A DNA stretch of 64,000 nucleotides from DRPN01 sp964599235 (lineage in GTDB: Bacteria; Bacteroidota; Bacteroidia; Bacteroidales; VadinHA17), in the NCBI GenBank assembly GCA_964599235.1, contig CAZRDX010000009.1:1-64000 (forward strand). Direction: 5' to 3'. Positions 15,501-24,635 of this stretch are shown one piece after another. Under the pieces are notes generated by a model that saw nothing but the letters and a program-made list of their open reading frames with translations, was not told where the DNA came from and made no database searches. The first letter of the stretch is position 1; each line of letters begins with the position of its first letter. The position numbers were made by a program, and so were the translations under genes.

Positions 15501-17276
15501 ATGAAAAAGTACTTTCGTTCATCGGTCCTCTTTTTTTCTGCGGCGGTCCTGGCGGCGGCCTGTGCCCGTGTGGGTGCTCCGCCAGGAGGTCCCAAGGATG
15601 TCACGCCTCCCCGTGTGCTGGAATACCAGCCGCCGAACCAGACGGTCAACTTCCGGAGTAAGAGCATCGAGATCCGCTTCGACGAGTTCATCGTCCTCGA
15701 CCAGGTGAACAAGAAGCTCATCATCTCGCCTCCGCTGGAGGAGAAGCCCGAGATCCGCCTGAAAGGCAAGGGACTGATCATCAAGCTTCCCGGCCCCCTG
15801 CGCGACAGCACCACCTACACTTTCAACTTCGGCGATGCCATCCGCGACCTCAACGAGAACAATATCCTGGAGAATTTCACCTATGTTTTCTCCACCGGTC
15901 CCGAGCTCGACTCGCTCCAGGTGCATGGTCAGGTGCTGGAGGCCCGTGATCTCACCGCCCCCGAAGATGCGGTGGTGATGCTCTACGAAGATCTCTCCGA
16001 CTCGGCACCGCTCCTGGAAAAGCCGCTCTATGTGAGCAAGGCCAATCCTTATGGCATGTTCCTCCTCAAGAACCTCAAGGCCGACACTTTCCGGCTCTAT
16101 GCCCTGGTGGACGGCAATGCCAACTACCGTTACGATCCCGGCGGCGACGAGGTGGCTTTCTTCGACACCCTGCTGGTGGTAACACCGGGACCGGATTTCA
16201 ACCCTTTCCCCGACAGTCTGGTGACCGACTCCGTTTACGAGGCTCCCGGGCGGGCGTTCCGTCTTTTCCTCTTCCGGGAGGACAAGGAGCTGCCTTACCT
16301 GAAGAGCTACGACCGTCCCGTGCCGTGGTTCCTCACTTTCATTTTCAGCACATCCTCTCCCGGGGCTTCCGTGCATCTTGTCGACACCACCCTGACGGGC
16401 TGGCAGCTGCGTGAGCCTTCCGTCACGGGCGACACCCTGGCCCTCTGGATCACCGACACCCTTCTGGTCAGGCAGGAGAAGCTGCGTCTGGCGGTCACCT
16501 ACCGCACCCTCGACACCCTCGGCCGGCCGGTGATGACCACCGACACCGTCACCCTGCGCACCAAACCTCCCAAAGGAAAAGGGAAAAAGAAAAAGGTGCC
16601 GCATCCCGAGCTCACGATGGCCTCTTCCCTTTCCGGCAGGACCCAGGACCTCAACGTTCCGTTGCTTCTGGAGACCTCTCTTCCCGTGGACAGTGTCGAC
16701 ACCACCCGCCTCTATTTCGTTCGTGTGCAGGACTCGCTGACCTTCGACCAGCCATACCGTCTGGAGCGCGACACCACCCGTTTGCGGCGATACCGTCTGG
16801 TATGCTCCTGGCAGGAGGGTGCCTCTTACCGTCTGGTGCTTTACCCCGGTCTCTTCCGGAGCATCTACGGCCCCACCCACGACACCATCACCCTTGAGTT
16901 CCGGACCGCCACCCTCGAGGATTACGGGACGCTGGCGCTCAACATCACCCCGCCCGCCGGCACGTTCCGGATCCTTCTGACCGATACCAAAGAGGAGAAG
17001 GTCATCCGCCGTGCGACGGCCCGCTCCGACACCACCATCCTTTTCGAATACCTCAAGCCGGGCAATTACATCGTCAAGGCTATCCTCGACAGCAACGGCA
17101 ACGGCCGGTGGGATCCCGGCAACCTGCTGGAGAAAATACAGCCCGAGAAGGTCTGCTATTTCCCCAAACAGATCAACATCAAAGCCAACTGGGATGTGGA
17201 GGAGGACTGGACCCTCACGCCGGGAGAGGGGATGAACCCCTTCCGTCTGCCCAAACCAAGAAGATCACGACGATGA
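15501..17276 (+). CDS. Lipoprotein with N-terminal bacterial Ig-like (Big_5) domain
   Basis: A 591-residue surface or periplasmic lipoprotein. It starts MKKYFRSSVLFFSAAVLAAAC (lipobox LAAAC). The segment after it, PPGGPKDVTPPRVLEYQPPNQTVNF through KLIISPPLEEKPEIRLKGKGLIIKL, is the typical start of the Ig-like Big_5 family common in Bacteroidota. Later parts are beta-rich. Two segments, LYALVDGNANYRYDPGGDE and VKAILDSNGNGRWDPGN, repeat a DxNxNxRxDPG calcium-loop-like motif. ATG 15501 is chosen over an in-frame codon at 15480 because it starts the signal peptide. The stop overlaps the next ATG (ATGA at 17273-17276), coupling it to the M16 peptidase. The substrate is unknown. Confidence 0.78.
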   Translation: MKKYFRSSVLFFSAAVLAAACARVGAPPGGPKDVTPPRVLEYQPPNQTVNFRSKSIEIRFDEFIVLDQVNKKLIISPPLEEKPEIRLKGKGLIIKLPGPLRDSTTYTFNFGDAIRDLNENNILENFTYVFSTGPELDSLQVHGQVLEARDLTAPEDAVVMLYEDLSDSAPLLEKPLYVSKANPYGMFLLKNLKADTFRLYALVDGNANYRYDPGGDEVAFFDTLLVVTPGPDFNPFPDSLVTDSVYEAPGRAFRLFLFREDKELPYLKSYDRPVPWFLTFIFSTSSPGASVHLVDTTLTGWQLREPSVTGDTLALWITDTLLVRQEKLRLAVTYRTLDTLGRPVMTTDTVTLRTKPPKGKGKKKKVPHPELTMASSLSGRTQDLNVPLLLETSLPVDSVDTTRLYFVRVQDSLTFDQPYRLERDTTRLRRYRLVCSWQEGASYRLVLYPGLFRSIYGPTHDTITLEFRTATLEDYGTLALNITPPAGTFRILLTDTKEEKVIRRATARSDTTILFEYLKPGNYIVKAILDSNGNGRWDPGNLLEKIQPEKVCYFPKQINIKANWDVEEDWTLTPGEGMNPFRLPKPRRSRR

Positions 17277-20230
17277 AAAAGGAAAAGATCATCCGCACCG
17301 CCAGGAAGGTAGGCGTCCCGCTCTTTCTGCTTTTCGTCGGGCTGCTGGTCAGCTGCTCGGGCGATCATGTGCGCCCCGTCGAGAAGACCGATGCCGGGGG
17401 GTATCGTTACGTGGAGGTGCCGGGAGATCCGCTCCACGTGCGCATCTATACCCTGGACAACGGACTGAAGATCTACCTCTCCCGCAACCCCGAAGAGCCC
17501 CGTATCCAGACCATCATCGCCGTCCATGCGGGCTCCACCTACGACCCGCCGGAGACCACCGGCCTGGCCCACTATTTCGAACATCTGATGTTCAAGGGCA
17601 CCGACAGCATCGGCACCATCAACTGGGAGGCGGAGCGTCCCCTGCTGCAGCAGATCGACAGCCTGTACGAATGCTACCGCACGGAAAGGAAATATTACCG
17701 CAAGCAGGCCCTCTACCGGAGTATCGACAGCATCTCGCAGCTGGCGGCGCGTTACGCCATCCCCAACGAGTATGACAAGCTCACCGCCAGCATCGGCGCC
17801 CGCGACGTCAACGCCGGCACCTCCTACGACTTCACCGAGTTCACCGCCGACATCCCCTCCAACGAGCTGGAGAAATGGGCCTGGCTCGAGAGCGAGCGCT
17901 TCCGGCACAAGGTGTTCCGTCTCTTCCATACCGAGTTGGAAGCGGTCTACGAAGAGTTCAACATGTACCAGGACGACGACAACTTCCGCGCCCAGGCCAC
18001 CCTGCTGGCCACCCTCTTCCCGCACCATCCTTACGGCCGGGCCGTCATCGGCCTGCCCGACCATATCAAAAACCCTTCGGTGAAGAAGATCTATGAGTTC
18101 GCCGAACGGTACTACGTTCCCAACAACATGGCCATCGCCCTGGCCGGCGACCTCGACTATGAGAAGACGGTACGCATTCTGGACAAGTATTTCGGTCCGA
18201 TGAAGGCGGGCGAGGTGACCCCGCCCCCTCTGCCTGAGGAGCCGCCCCTGGATCATCCCGTGGAGAAGACCGTCACGGGTCCTTCGGCCGAGAGCGTCCT
18301 CATCGGCTTCCGTTTCGACGGGGCCAACAGCGACGAAGCGCTCTACGTCACCCTCATCGACATGCTCCTCAACAACAGCAAGGCCGGCCTTATCGATCTC
18401 GATCTCAAGCAGAAGCAGAAGGTTCTCATCGCCGGCTGCGGTCCTTTCCAGCTGCGCGACTACGTCGTCCATGCCTTCTTCGGCGCCCCGCGCCAGGGAC
18501 AGAGCCTCGAGGAGGTGAGGGATCTCCTCCTGGGAGAGATCGAAAAAGTGAAAAAAGGCGAGTTCGACGACTGGCTCATCCAGGCCGTCGTCAACAACCT
18601 GCGGCGCAGCGACATGGAACGCATGGAGAACAACCTCGACCGCGCCGAGGAGATGATCAGCAGCTACATCCTCGACATCCCCTGGGCCGACCGGGTGACA
18701 CTGTATGACAGGATGGAGAAGATCACCAAGAAAGAGATCGTCCGTTTCGCCCGCGAACACTACCGCGACAACTACGTGGTGGTCTACAAGCGCACCGGCA
18801 TCCCCGACCAGGTGGTCAAGGTGCATAAGCCTTCCATCACGCCCATCCCCATCAACCGCGACACCGTCTCCGCCTTCTACCGCCGTTTCACCGCCGTGAA
18901 GGTAGAGCCCATCCGGCCGGTCTTCGTCGACTTCGACCGGGCCATCCTCCACGACACCCTCGCCGGGGGCGTACCGCTCGACATCGTCAGGAACGAGACC
19001 AACGACCTCTTCACCCTCGAATACCTGGTCGACATGGGGGGTGACCACGACCTCCTGCTCCCCGTGGCAGCGCGTTACCTCACTTACCTGGGCACCGACC
19101 GTTATACGGCCGAAGCCTTCCGGAAAGAGCTGTACCGGCTGGGTGTCGACCTCTCCGTACACACCTCCTCGCACCGCACTTACATCTCCCTGAGCGGCCT
19201 CGACGGATCGTTCGCGGAGGGTCTCCGTCTCCTCGAACACTTCCTCCGTCATGTGCAGCCCGACGGAGAGGCCTGGCACCGCTATGTCGCCGATCTCCTG
19301 AAAGAACGGGAGAACAGGAAGAAGGACAAGAACATCCTCCTGTGGGGTGCGTTGCTCAACTACGGCATCTACGGTCCCCACTCGCCCTTCACCCACGTCC
19401 CTTCCGGCGACACGCTCCGTCAGCTTTCGCCCGACACGCTGGTGGCGCAGATGAAGAAACTCTTCACCTTCCGGCACAGGATCTTCTACTACGGCACCCG
19501 TTCGCCGGAGGAGGTGGCCGCCCTGCTGGAAGAGCACCATCCCGTGGTCACGCCGCTGCATCCTCTCCTGCCGGCACATTCCTATCCCGAGCGGCAGGGC
19601 GGGGGAGAGGTTCTCTTCGTCGACTACGACATGGTACAGACCAACCTGCTGATGCTGGCACGCGACGTGCCTTACGATGTCTCGCTCCTCCCCGAGGCCA
19701 CCCTTTTCAACGAATATTTCGGTTCGGGTCTCTCCTCCATCGTCTTCCAGGAGATCCGTGAGTCGAAGGCCCTGGCCTATTCGGCTTTCGCCACCTACGA
19801 CATCGCGCTGCGGCCGCCCCGTTCCAACTATGTCTATGCTTTCGTGGGCACGCAGGCCGACAAGCTGGGCGAAGCTGTCCGCACCATGCGGGGACTGCTG
19901 AGGGAGATGCCTTATGCCCCCGAGCAGATCGAACAGGCACGCAACACCATCCTCGAACGCATACGCACCGAACGTATCACCGGAGAAAAGATCTACACCA
20001 CCTGGCTCGAAGACCGCGACCGCGGCATCGACCATGACGTACGCCGCGACATCTTCCATAAGGTCAGAACCATGAGCCCCGACGACCTGCAACGTTTCTT
20101 CCGCGACCATGTGAGCAGGCACCGTTACACCTTCCTGGTACTGGGCAGCAGGGAGAACATCGACTTCCGGCTGCTGAAAGGATGGGGCCCGGTGCGGGAG
20201 GTCTCCCTGCGTGAGCTGTACGGTTACTGA
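17273..20230 (+). CDS. M16-family zinc metallopeptidase, lipoprotein
   Basis: A 985-residue two-half M16 (pitrilysin/insulinase-like) protease. The signal peptide ends VGLLVSCSG with a lipidated cysteine. The inverted zinc site HYFEH is at residues 100-104 (His100, catalytic Glu103, His104), with a downstream glutamate in TELEAVYEEFNMYQDDD as third ligand. The second, inactive half contains the usual R/Y-type segment GLSSIVFQEIRESKALAYSAFATYD. An insertion of about 70 residues, rich in tyrosine and arginine, follows the zinc site. It probably degrades peptides at the outer envelope. It is translationally coupled to the preceding Ig-like lipoprotein, and RlpA follows 24 bp downstream. The long antisense frame opposite it is an artefact of codon use. 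Confidence 0.9.
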   Translation: MKKEKIIRTARKVGVPLFLLFVGLLVSCSGDHVRPVEKTDAGGYRYVEVPGDPLHVRIYTLDNGLKIYLSRNPEEPRIQTIIAVHAGSTYDPPETTGLAHYFEHLMFKGTDSIGTINWEAERPLLQQIDSLYECYRTERKYYRKQALYRSIDSISQLAARYAIPNEYDKLTASIGARDVNAGTSYDFTEFTADIPSNELEKWAWLESERFRHKVFRLFHTELEAVYEEFNMYQDDDNFRAQATLLATLFPHHPYGRAVIGLPDHIKNPSVKKIYEFAERYYVPNNMAIALAGDLDYEKTVRILDKYFGPMKAGEVTPPPLPEEPPLDHPVEKTVTGPSAESVLIGFRFDGANSDEALYVTLIDMLLNNSKAGLIDLDLKQKQKVLIAGCGPFQLRDYVVHAFFGAPRQGQSLEEVRDLLLGEIEKVKKGEFDDWLIQAVVNNLRRSDMERMENNLDRAEEMISSYILDIPWADRVTLYDRMEKITKKEIVRFAREHYRDNYVVVYKRTGIPDQVVKVHKPSITPIPINRDTVSAFYRRFTAVKVEPIRPVFVDFDRAILHDTLAGGVPLDIVRNETNDLFTLEYLVDMGGDHDLLLPVAARYLTYLGTDRYTAEAFRKELYRLGVDLSVHTSSHRTYISLSGLDGSFAEGLRLLEHFLRHVQPDGEAWHRYVADLLKERENRKKDKNILLWGALLNYGIYGPHSPFTHVPSGDTLRQLSPDTLVAQMKKLFTFRHRIFYYGTRSPEEVAALLEEHHPVVTPLHPLLPAHSYPERQGGGEVLFVDYDMVQTNLLMLARDVPYDVSLLPEATLFNEYFGSGLSSIVFQEIRESKALAYSAFATYDIALRPPRSNYVYAFVGTQADKLGEAVRTMRGLLREMPYAPEQIEQARNTILERIRTERITGEKIYTTWLEDRDRGIDHDVRRDIFHKVRTMSPDDLQRFFRDHVSRHRYTFLVLGSRENIDFRLLKGWGPVREVSLRELYGY

Positions 20231-20254
20231 CGATCCACACTGATAAAACGCTCT

Positions 20255-20938
20255 ATGAGAACACTGCTTCGCTTTTCGCTGTTCGTGCTGATGCTGGTCC
20301 CTGCCACAGCCCAGGAGGTCTTTGTGCAATACGGGCTGGCCTCCTTCTATGCCGACAAGTTCAACGGCCGCAGGACCGCCAGCGGCGAGATCTTCTCCAA
20401 CGACCGGCTCACCGCCGCCCATCTCACCCTCCCTTTCGGGTCGATGGTGAAGGTGACCAACCTCGAGAACCACCGTTCCATCGTGGTGCGCATCAACGAC
20501 CGCGGACCTTATGTGGAGGGGCGGATCATCGACCTCACCCGCACCGCCGCCACCATGCTGGGCTTCGTGCAACAGGGTACGGCCCGCGTAAAGATCGAAC
20601 TGGTAAAACCCGTCGGCACGAGCGGCACCCCGGCCGCCACCACCGCGGAAAAAAGGCCGCAGGAGAAGAAAGAATACTACACTTTCATCGCCCGGCGTGC
20701 CCATCCCCGGGGCTTCGGCATCCAGATAGGCAGCTTCCGCGAGCTCTCCAACCTGATGAACATCACCGACAGGCTCCCCGAGAGAGAGAAGAAACGACTG
20801 GTCATCCAGGCTGCCGAGGTGAACCGCACCCGTGTCTACCGCGTCATCCTGGGCCAGCTGGACAGCCGCCGCGACGCGGAGAAAGAACTGAAAAAGGTGC
20901 GACGCACCTACCCTGACGCATTCATCATCACCTTCTGA
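20255..20938 (+). CDS. rlpA: RlpA-like septal ring protein / lytic transglycosylase with SPOR domain
   Basis: A 227-residue secreted protein with signal peptide (LLRFSLFVLMLVPATAQ). The double-psi beta-barrel carries the RlpA core: GLASFYADKFNGRRTASGE, LPFGSMVKVTNLENHRSIVVRINDRGPY, and GRIIDLTRTAATMLGF. The C-terminal half (GFGIQIGSFRELSNLM through RVYRVILGQLDSRRDAEKEL) is a SPOR domain that binds denuded peptidoglycan at division sites. In other bacteria RlpA cleaves naked glycan strands; whether this one is catalytic is not certain, although the conserved aspartate of NDRGPY is present. It follows the M16 peptidase closely and precedes the GH125 gene by 20 bp. Confidence 0.88.
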   Translation: MRTLLRFSLFVLMLVPATAQEVFVQYGLASFYADKFNGRRTASGEIFSNDRLTAAHLTLPFGSMVKVTNLENHRSIVVRINDRGPYVEGRIIDLTRTAATMLGFVQQGTARVKIELVKPVGTSGTPAATTAEKRPQEKKEYYTFIARRAHPRGFGIQIGSFRELSNLMNITDRLPEREKKRLVIQAAEVNRTRVYRVILGQLDSRRDAEKELKKVRRTYPDAFIITF

Positions 20939-20958
20939 ACCGCAAAAAAACACGAGCC

Positions 20959-22398
20959 ATGGTCACACGCCGACGATTCCTTCGCACCACCTCCCTGCTC
21001 ACCGGAGCTTTGACCCTGGCGCCGGCGCCCTCCGTCCTGGCGGGGAGGGAGAAGCTCCCTTCGCGCCGCCCACCCCTGAAGGAGAGGCGTTTCGTCAGCG
21101 AGGCGGTGGAGGAGACCCTGAAGAAGGTGTCGCGCGACATTGCCGATCCCGTGCTGCGGTGGATGTTCGGCAACTGCTTCCCCAACACCCTCGACACCAC
21201 CGTCTTCTATTCCGAAAAGGAGGGTCATCCCGACACGTTCGTCATCACGGGCGACATCCATGCCATGTGGTTGCGTGACTCTTCGGCGCAGGTATGGCCT
21301 TATGTGCCGCTGGCGCCGCACGACCCTGCCCTGAAGGATCTGCTGGAGGGGGTCATCCGCCGCCAGACCCGCTGCATCCTCATCGATCCCTATGCCAACG
21401 CTTTCAACGACGGTCCCACCGGCAGCGAGTGGTCCAACGACCTCACGGTGATGCGTCCCGAGGTGCATGAACGCAAATGGGAGGTCGACTCGCTCTGTTA
21501 TCCCATCCGTCTGGCGTATGGTTTTTGGCGGGCCACAGGCGACAGCAGCTTCATGGACGAGCCGTGGCAGCAGGCGATGTGGGCGGTGGTGCGCACCTTC
21601 CGTGAGCAGCAGCGGTGGTACGGCCCCGGCCCCTACACCTTCATGCGGGTGACGGCACGCCAGACCGACACCGTCGCCGGCAACGGCTACGGCAACCCCT
21701 GGCGCCCCAACGGCATGATCTGCTCCGTCTTCCGTCCTTCCGACGACGCCACGATCTACCTGGGGCTGGTCCCCTCCAACCTTTTTGCCGTGCGGTCGCT
21801 GCGCCAGCTCACGGAGATGCTCGACCACGCCGGCGAGAGCTACCTGGCACGCGAGGCCACCAGCCTGGCCGATGAGGTGGAGAGAGCCGTGCGGAAATAT
21901 GCCGTCATCGAGCATCTCTCCTACGGCAAGATCTATCCCTTCGAGGTGGACGGCTACGGCAATGCCCTCTTCATGGACGACGGCAACATACCCAGCCTGC
22001 TGGCCCTGCCTTATCTGGGAGCGGTAGCCACCGATGATCCCGTTTACCGCAACACGCGGCGTTTTCTTCTTTCCGACGACAATCCCTGGTTTTTCCGGGG
22101 CCGGGCGGCCGAAGGCATCGGCAGCCCCCACACCGGCCGCAACATGATCTGGCCGCTAGCCCTGCTGGCCCGCACCCTCACCAGCGACGACGAGGAGGAG
22201 ATCCTGCAGAACCTGCGGTGGCTGGTACGCTCCAACGCCGGCACCGGCTTCATGCACGAGTCGTTCCACAAGGACGACCCCGCCCACTTCACCCGCAAGT
22301 GGTTCGCCTGGGCCAACACCCTCTTCGGCGAACTCATCCTCCGCCTGCATCAAGAACATCCCGGCATACTCCAGAAAAGCTTATCGGAAGTCCAATAA
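20959..22398 (+). CDS. GH125 exo-alpha-1,6-mannosidase (DUF1237), exported
   Basis: A 479-residue glycoside hydrolase. The N-terminus (MVTRRRFLRTTSLLTGALTL) has a twin-arginine-like RRRFLR followed by a hydrophobic stretch, so export by Tat or Sec is likely. The body matches family GH125: DTTVFYSEKEGHPDTFVITGDIHAMWLRDSSAQVWPYVPL near the front, CSVFRPSDDATIYLGLVPSN, a LFMDDGNIPSLLALPYLG segment, and HESFHKDDPAHFTRKWFAWANTLFGELI at the end. GH125 enzymes remove terminal alpha-1,6-mannose from N-glycans and mannans with inversion. It heads a carbohydrate block, followed by an MFS permease and a ROK kinase that could import and phosphorylate the released sugar. Confidence 0.9.
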   Translation: MVTRRRFLRTTSLLTGALTLAPAPSVLAGREKLPSRRPPLKERRFVSEAVEETLKKVSRDIADPVLRWMFGNCFPNTLDTTVFYSEKEGHPDTFVITGDIHAMWLRDSSAQVWPYVPLAPHDPALKDLLEGVIRRQTRCILIDPYANAFNDGPTGSEWSNDLTVMRPEVHERKWEVDSLCYPIRLAYGFWRATGDSSFMDEPWQQAMWAVVRTFREQQRWYGPGPYTFMRVTARQTDTVAGNGYGNPWRPNGMICSVFRPSDDATIYLGLVPSNLFAVRSLRQLTEMLDHAGESYLAREATSLADEVERAVRKYAVIEHLSYGKIYPFEVDGYGNALFMDDGNIPSLLALPYLGAVATDDPVYRNTRRFLLSDDNPWFFRGRAAEGIGSPHTGRNMIWPLALLARTLTSDDEEEILQNLRWLVRSNAGTGFMHESFHKDDPAHFTRKWFAWANTLFGELILRLHQEHPGILQKSLSEVQ

Positions 22399-22404
22399 AA
22401 TTCC

Positions 22405-22412
22405 TATTTTTG
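22405..22412 (+). promoter_or_regulatory. -7 promoter element for the MFS permease gene
   Basis: TATTTTTG matches TAnnTTTG, 36 bp before ATG 22449, in the gap after the GH125 gene. The upstream -33 box is not clear. Confidence 0.5.
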
Positions 22413-22448
22413 CCCTTGAATCCCCTAAAACGATTTAACCATACAACC

Positions 22449-23642
22449 ATGAAACAGAGGTCCACACTCCAGCTGACGGCGGTTTTCCTGGCCTTTCTGG
22501 CCATGGGTTTCGGCGATGCCGTCGGTCCTTTTGTAGGGCTGGTGCGGGAACATTACCAGACTTCCAATTTCCTGGCCACCCTCATCCCTTCCATCAGCCT
22601 GCTGATGTTCCTGGTGCTCTCCATACCGATGGGGATCTATCAGGACAAGAAAGGCAAGAAACATGTGATGGTGCTGGGGCTGTCGGTAGCGCTCATCGGG
22701 CTGGTGATCCCCATCATCGGCGGGCTGAAGGCCGATGATCCGGACTCTTTCCCGTATCCTCTTTTTCTGCTGACGGTGCTTTTGCTGGGGGCGGGTGCCA
22801 CCATCCTGCAGGTGGCCGGCAACCCCATCATGCGGGATGTCTCCCCCGAAGGGAAGTACTCCCGCAACCTTTCGCTGGCCCAGTTCGTCAAGGCCATCGG
22901 CTCGCTCTCGGGTCCTCTCATCCCCGTCATCGCCGCCCGTTACCTCGACGCCGGCTGGGAGATCATCTTTCCCATCTACTCCATCTCACTGCTCATCACG
23001 CTGGCCATCCTGGTGCCCACCCCCATCCATGAGAAGAAAGACCCCAACTCCCATCCCGCCACTTTCCGTTCCAGCTTCGCACTGCTGAAGAATCCTTTCG
23101 TGCTGCTGATGACCCTGGGCATCTTCCTCTACGTGGGCGCCGAGGTGTCGGTGAGCTCGGGCATCCCCCTCTACCTGGAGGACAAGTACGGCATCGACAT
23201 CCAGAAGCTGGGACTGGCGGGCACGAGCCTTTTCTTCTTCTGGCTGATGACGGGACGCTTCCTGGGTGCCGTCATTCTCTCGTGGATGAAGGCCTCCCGT
23301 TTTCTGGTGATCACCTCGCTCTTCTCGGTGGCCGGACTGTTGCTGCTGCTCTTCGGCGGCAAGAGCCTCGCCATCGTCAGCATCTCGCTCATCGGCATCA
23401 GCTTCGCCAACATCTTCCCCCTTATCTTTTCCATCACCATCGACAGGATGCCTGAGCGCACCAACGAGCTCTCCGGCCTGATGATCACCGCCATCGTCGG
23501 CGGGGCGGTGCTGCCTCCCGTGATGGGCAAGGTGGCCGACCTGACCAACACCGGCACCGGCCTGCTGGTCCCCCTGGCCGCCATCCTTTACATCCTCCTC
23601 CTCTCCCGATACGTAGCCAAAAAAGTGAACCAACCCGCATAG
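22449..23642 (+). CDS. MFS sugar permease (FucP/glucose-galactose-like)
   Basis: A 397-residue major facilitator with about 12 membrane helices. The MFS signature between TM2 and TM3 is GIYQDKKGKKHVMVLGLSVALIGL. The segment TILQVAGNPIMRDVSPEGKYSRNLSLAQFVKAIGSLSGPLI matches the Bacteroidota sugar-MFS group that includes FucP- and GluP-like transporters. It is predicted to import a hexose by proton symport across the inner membrane. ATG 22449 follows a TATTTTTG promoter; an upstream in-frame extension would overlap the GH125 gene. It lies 50 bp after GH125 and 23 bp before a ROK kinase, so mannose is a reasonable candidate substrate, by context only. Confidence 0.88.
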   Translation: MKQRSTLQLTAVFLAFLAMGFGDAVGPFVGLVREHYQTSNFLATLIPSISLLMFLVLSIPMGIYQDKKGKKHVMVLGLSVALIGLVIPIIGGLKADDPDSFPYPLFLLTVLLLGAGATILQVAGNPIMRDVSPEGKYSRNLSLAQFVKAIGSLSGPLIPVIAARYLDAGWEIIFPIYSISLLITLAILVPTPIHEKKDPNSHPATFRSSFALLKNPFVLLMTLGIFLYVGAEVSVSSGIPLYLEDKYGIDIQKLGLAGTSLFFFWLMTGRFLGAVILSWMKASRFLVITSLFSVAGLLLLLFGGKSLAIVSISLIGISFANIFPLIFSITIDRMPERTNELSGLMITAIVGGAVLPPVMGKVADLTNTGTGLLVPLAAILYILLLSRYVAKKVNQPA

Positions 23643-23665
23643 ATATGCCATAACACCTTAGATCT

Positions 23666-24631
23666 ATGAAAAAAGCAGTCACCCTGGGCATCGACATAGG
23701 CGGTACCAACACCGTACTGGGTGTGGTCGACCGGGAAGGCAACATCCTGGCCCGGAACAGGATCTCCACCACCGACTATCCTGACATCCACGATTACGTG
23801 AAAGCCCTGCACCGGGCCCTCACCGTTGCGCTGGAGGAGGCGGGTGCCGGCGTGGAGCTCCGCGCCATCGGCATCGGCGCCCCCAACGGCAACTATTACC
23901 ACGGCACCATCGAATACCCGCCCAACCTCATCTGGGAGGGGGTGATCCCCCTGTGCGAGCTGATGTCGCAATATGTGGAGGTGCCGGTGGTGCTCACCAA
24001 CGACGCCAACGCCGCCGCCCTCGGGGAGATGATCTACGGCGGCGCCAGGGGGATGAAGAACTTCATCGTCTACACCCTCGGCACCGGCCTGGGCAGCGGC
24101 ATCGTCATCAACGGCGAGGTGCTGTACGGCTCCACCGGCTTTGCCGGCGAGATAGGCCACATCATCATGGTCCCCGGAGGACGCGACTGTGGCTGTGGCC
24201 GTCAGGGCTGTCTGGAGACCTACGTCTCGGCCACGGGCATTGTCCGCACCGTCGAGGAGCTACTGGCACAACGTCGCGACCCCAGCCCCCTGCGCAAGGT
24301 GCCGGCCGACGAGCTCACCTCGAAGATGATCACCGACGCGGCAAAAGAGGGCGACCCCATCGCCCTCGAAGCCTTCGACCGCACCGCCGACATGCTCGCC
24401 CTCTCCATCGTCAACGCCGTGGCTTTCTCCAGCCCCGAAGCCATCTTTCTCTTCGGCGGCCTCTCCAACGCCGGAAAATACCTCTTCGAACCCACCGAAA
24501 AATATGTGAACGAAAAACTCCAGACCATCTTCAAAGGTACCGTCCGCATCCTTCCCTCCGAGATCCCGGAGAACCATGCGGCCATCCTGGGCGCCAGCGC
24601 CCTGGCATGGAAAGAGATCGAAAAAGCTTAA
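23666..24631 (+). CDS. ROK-family sugar kinase (first of two paralogues)
   Basis: A 321-residue cytoplasmic hexose kinase. The ATP-binding DIGGTNTVLGVVD opens the protein. IEYPPNLIWEG and the catalytic aspartate in VLTNDANAAALGEMIYGGA follow. LGTGLGSGIVINGEVLYGSTGFAGEIGH contains the second phosphate loop and sugar-binding EIGH. The zinc motif CGCGRQGCLETYVSATG is complete. Members phosphorylate glucose, mannose, fructose or N-acetylated sugars, and the substrate is not readable. Its order with GH125 and the permease favours mannose. It closely resembles the kinase at 28527 through most of its length, pointing to duplication. The following CBM9-like gene starts 4 bp after its stop. Confidence 0.9.
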   Translation: MKKAVTLGIDIGGTNTVLGVVDREGNILARNRISTTDYPDIHDYVKALHRALTVALEEAGAGVELRAIGIGAPNGNYYHGTIEYPPNLIWEGVIPLCELMSQYVEVPVVLTNDANAAALGEMIYGGARGMKNFIVYTLGTGLGSGIVINGEVLYGSTGFAGEIGHIIMVPGGRDCGCGRQGCLETYVSATGIVRTVEELLAQRRDPSPLRKVPADELTSKMITDAAKEGDPIALEAFDRTADMLALSIVNAVAFSSPEAIFLFGGLSNAGKYLFEPTEKYVNEKLQTIFKGTVRILPSEIPENHAAILGASALAWKEIEKA

Positions 24632-24635
24632 CACC

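Noticed and set aside
17156..20953. A 1265-codon open frame on the minus strand opposite the M16 peptidase and rlpA
   Set aside because: It has no domain or signal peptide and mirrors a real gene with clear HxxEH and lipobox motifs. Long antisense frames are common here because of GC-rich codon use.
22405..22448. Riboswitch or attenuator before the MFS permease
   Set aside because: Only 50 bp separate it from the GH125 gene; a promoter motif is present but no hairpin with T-run.
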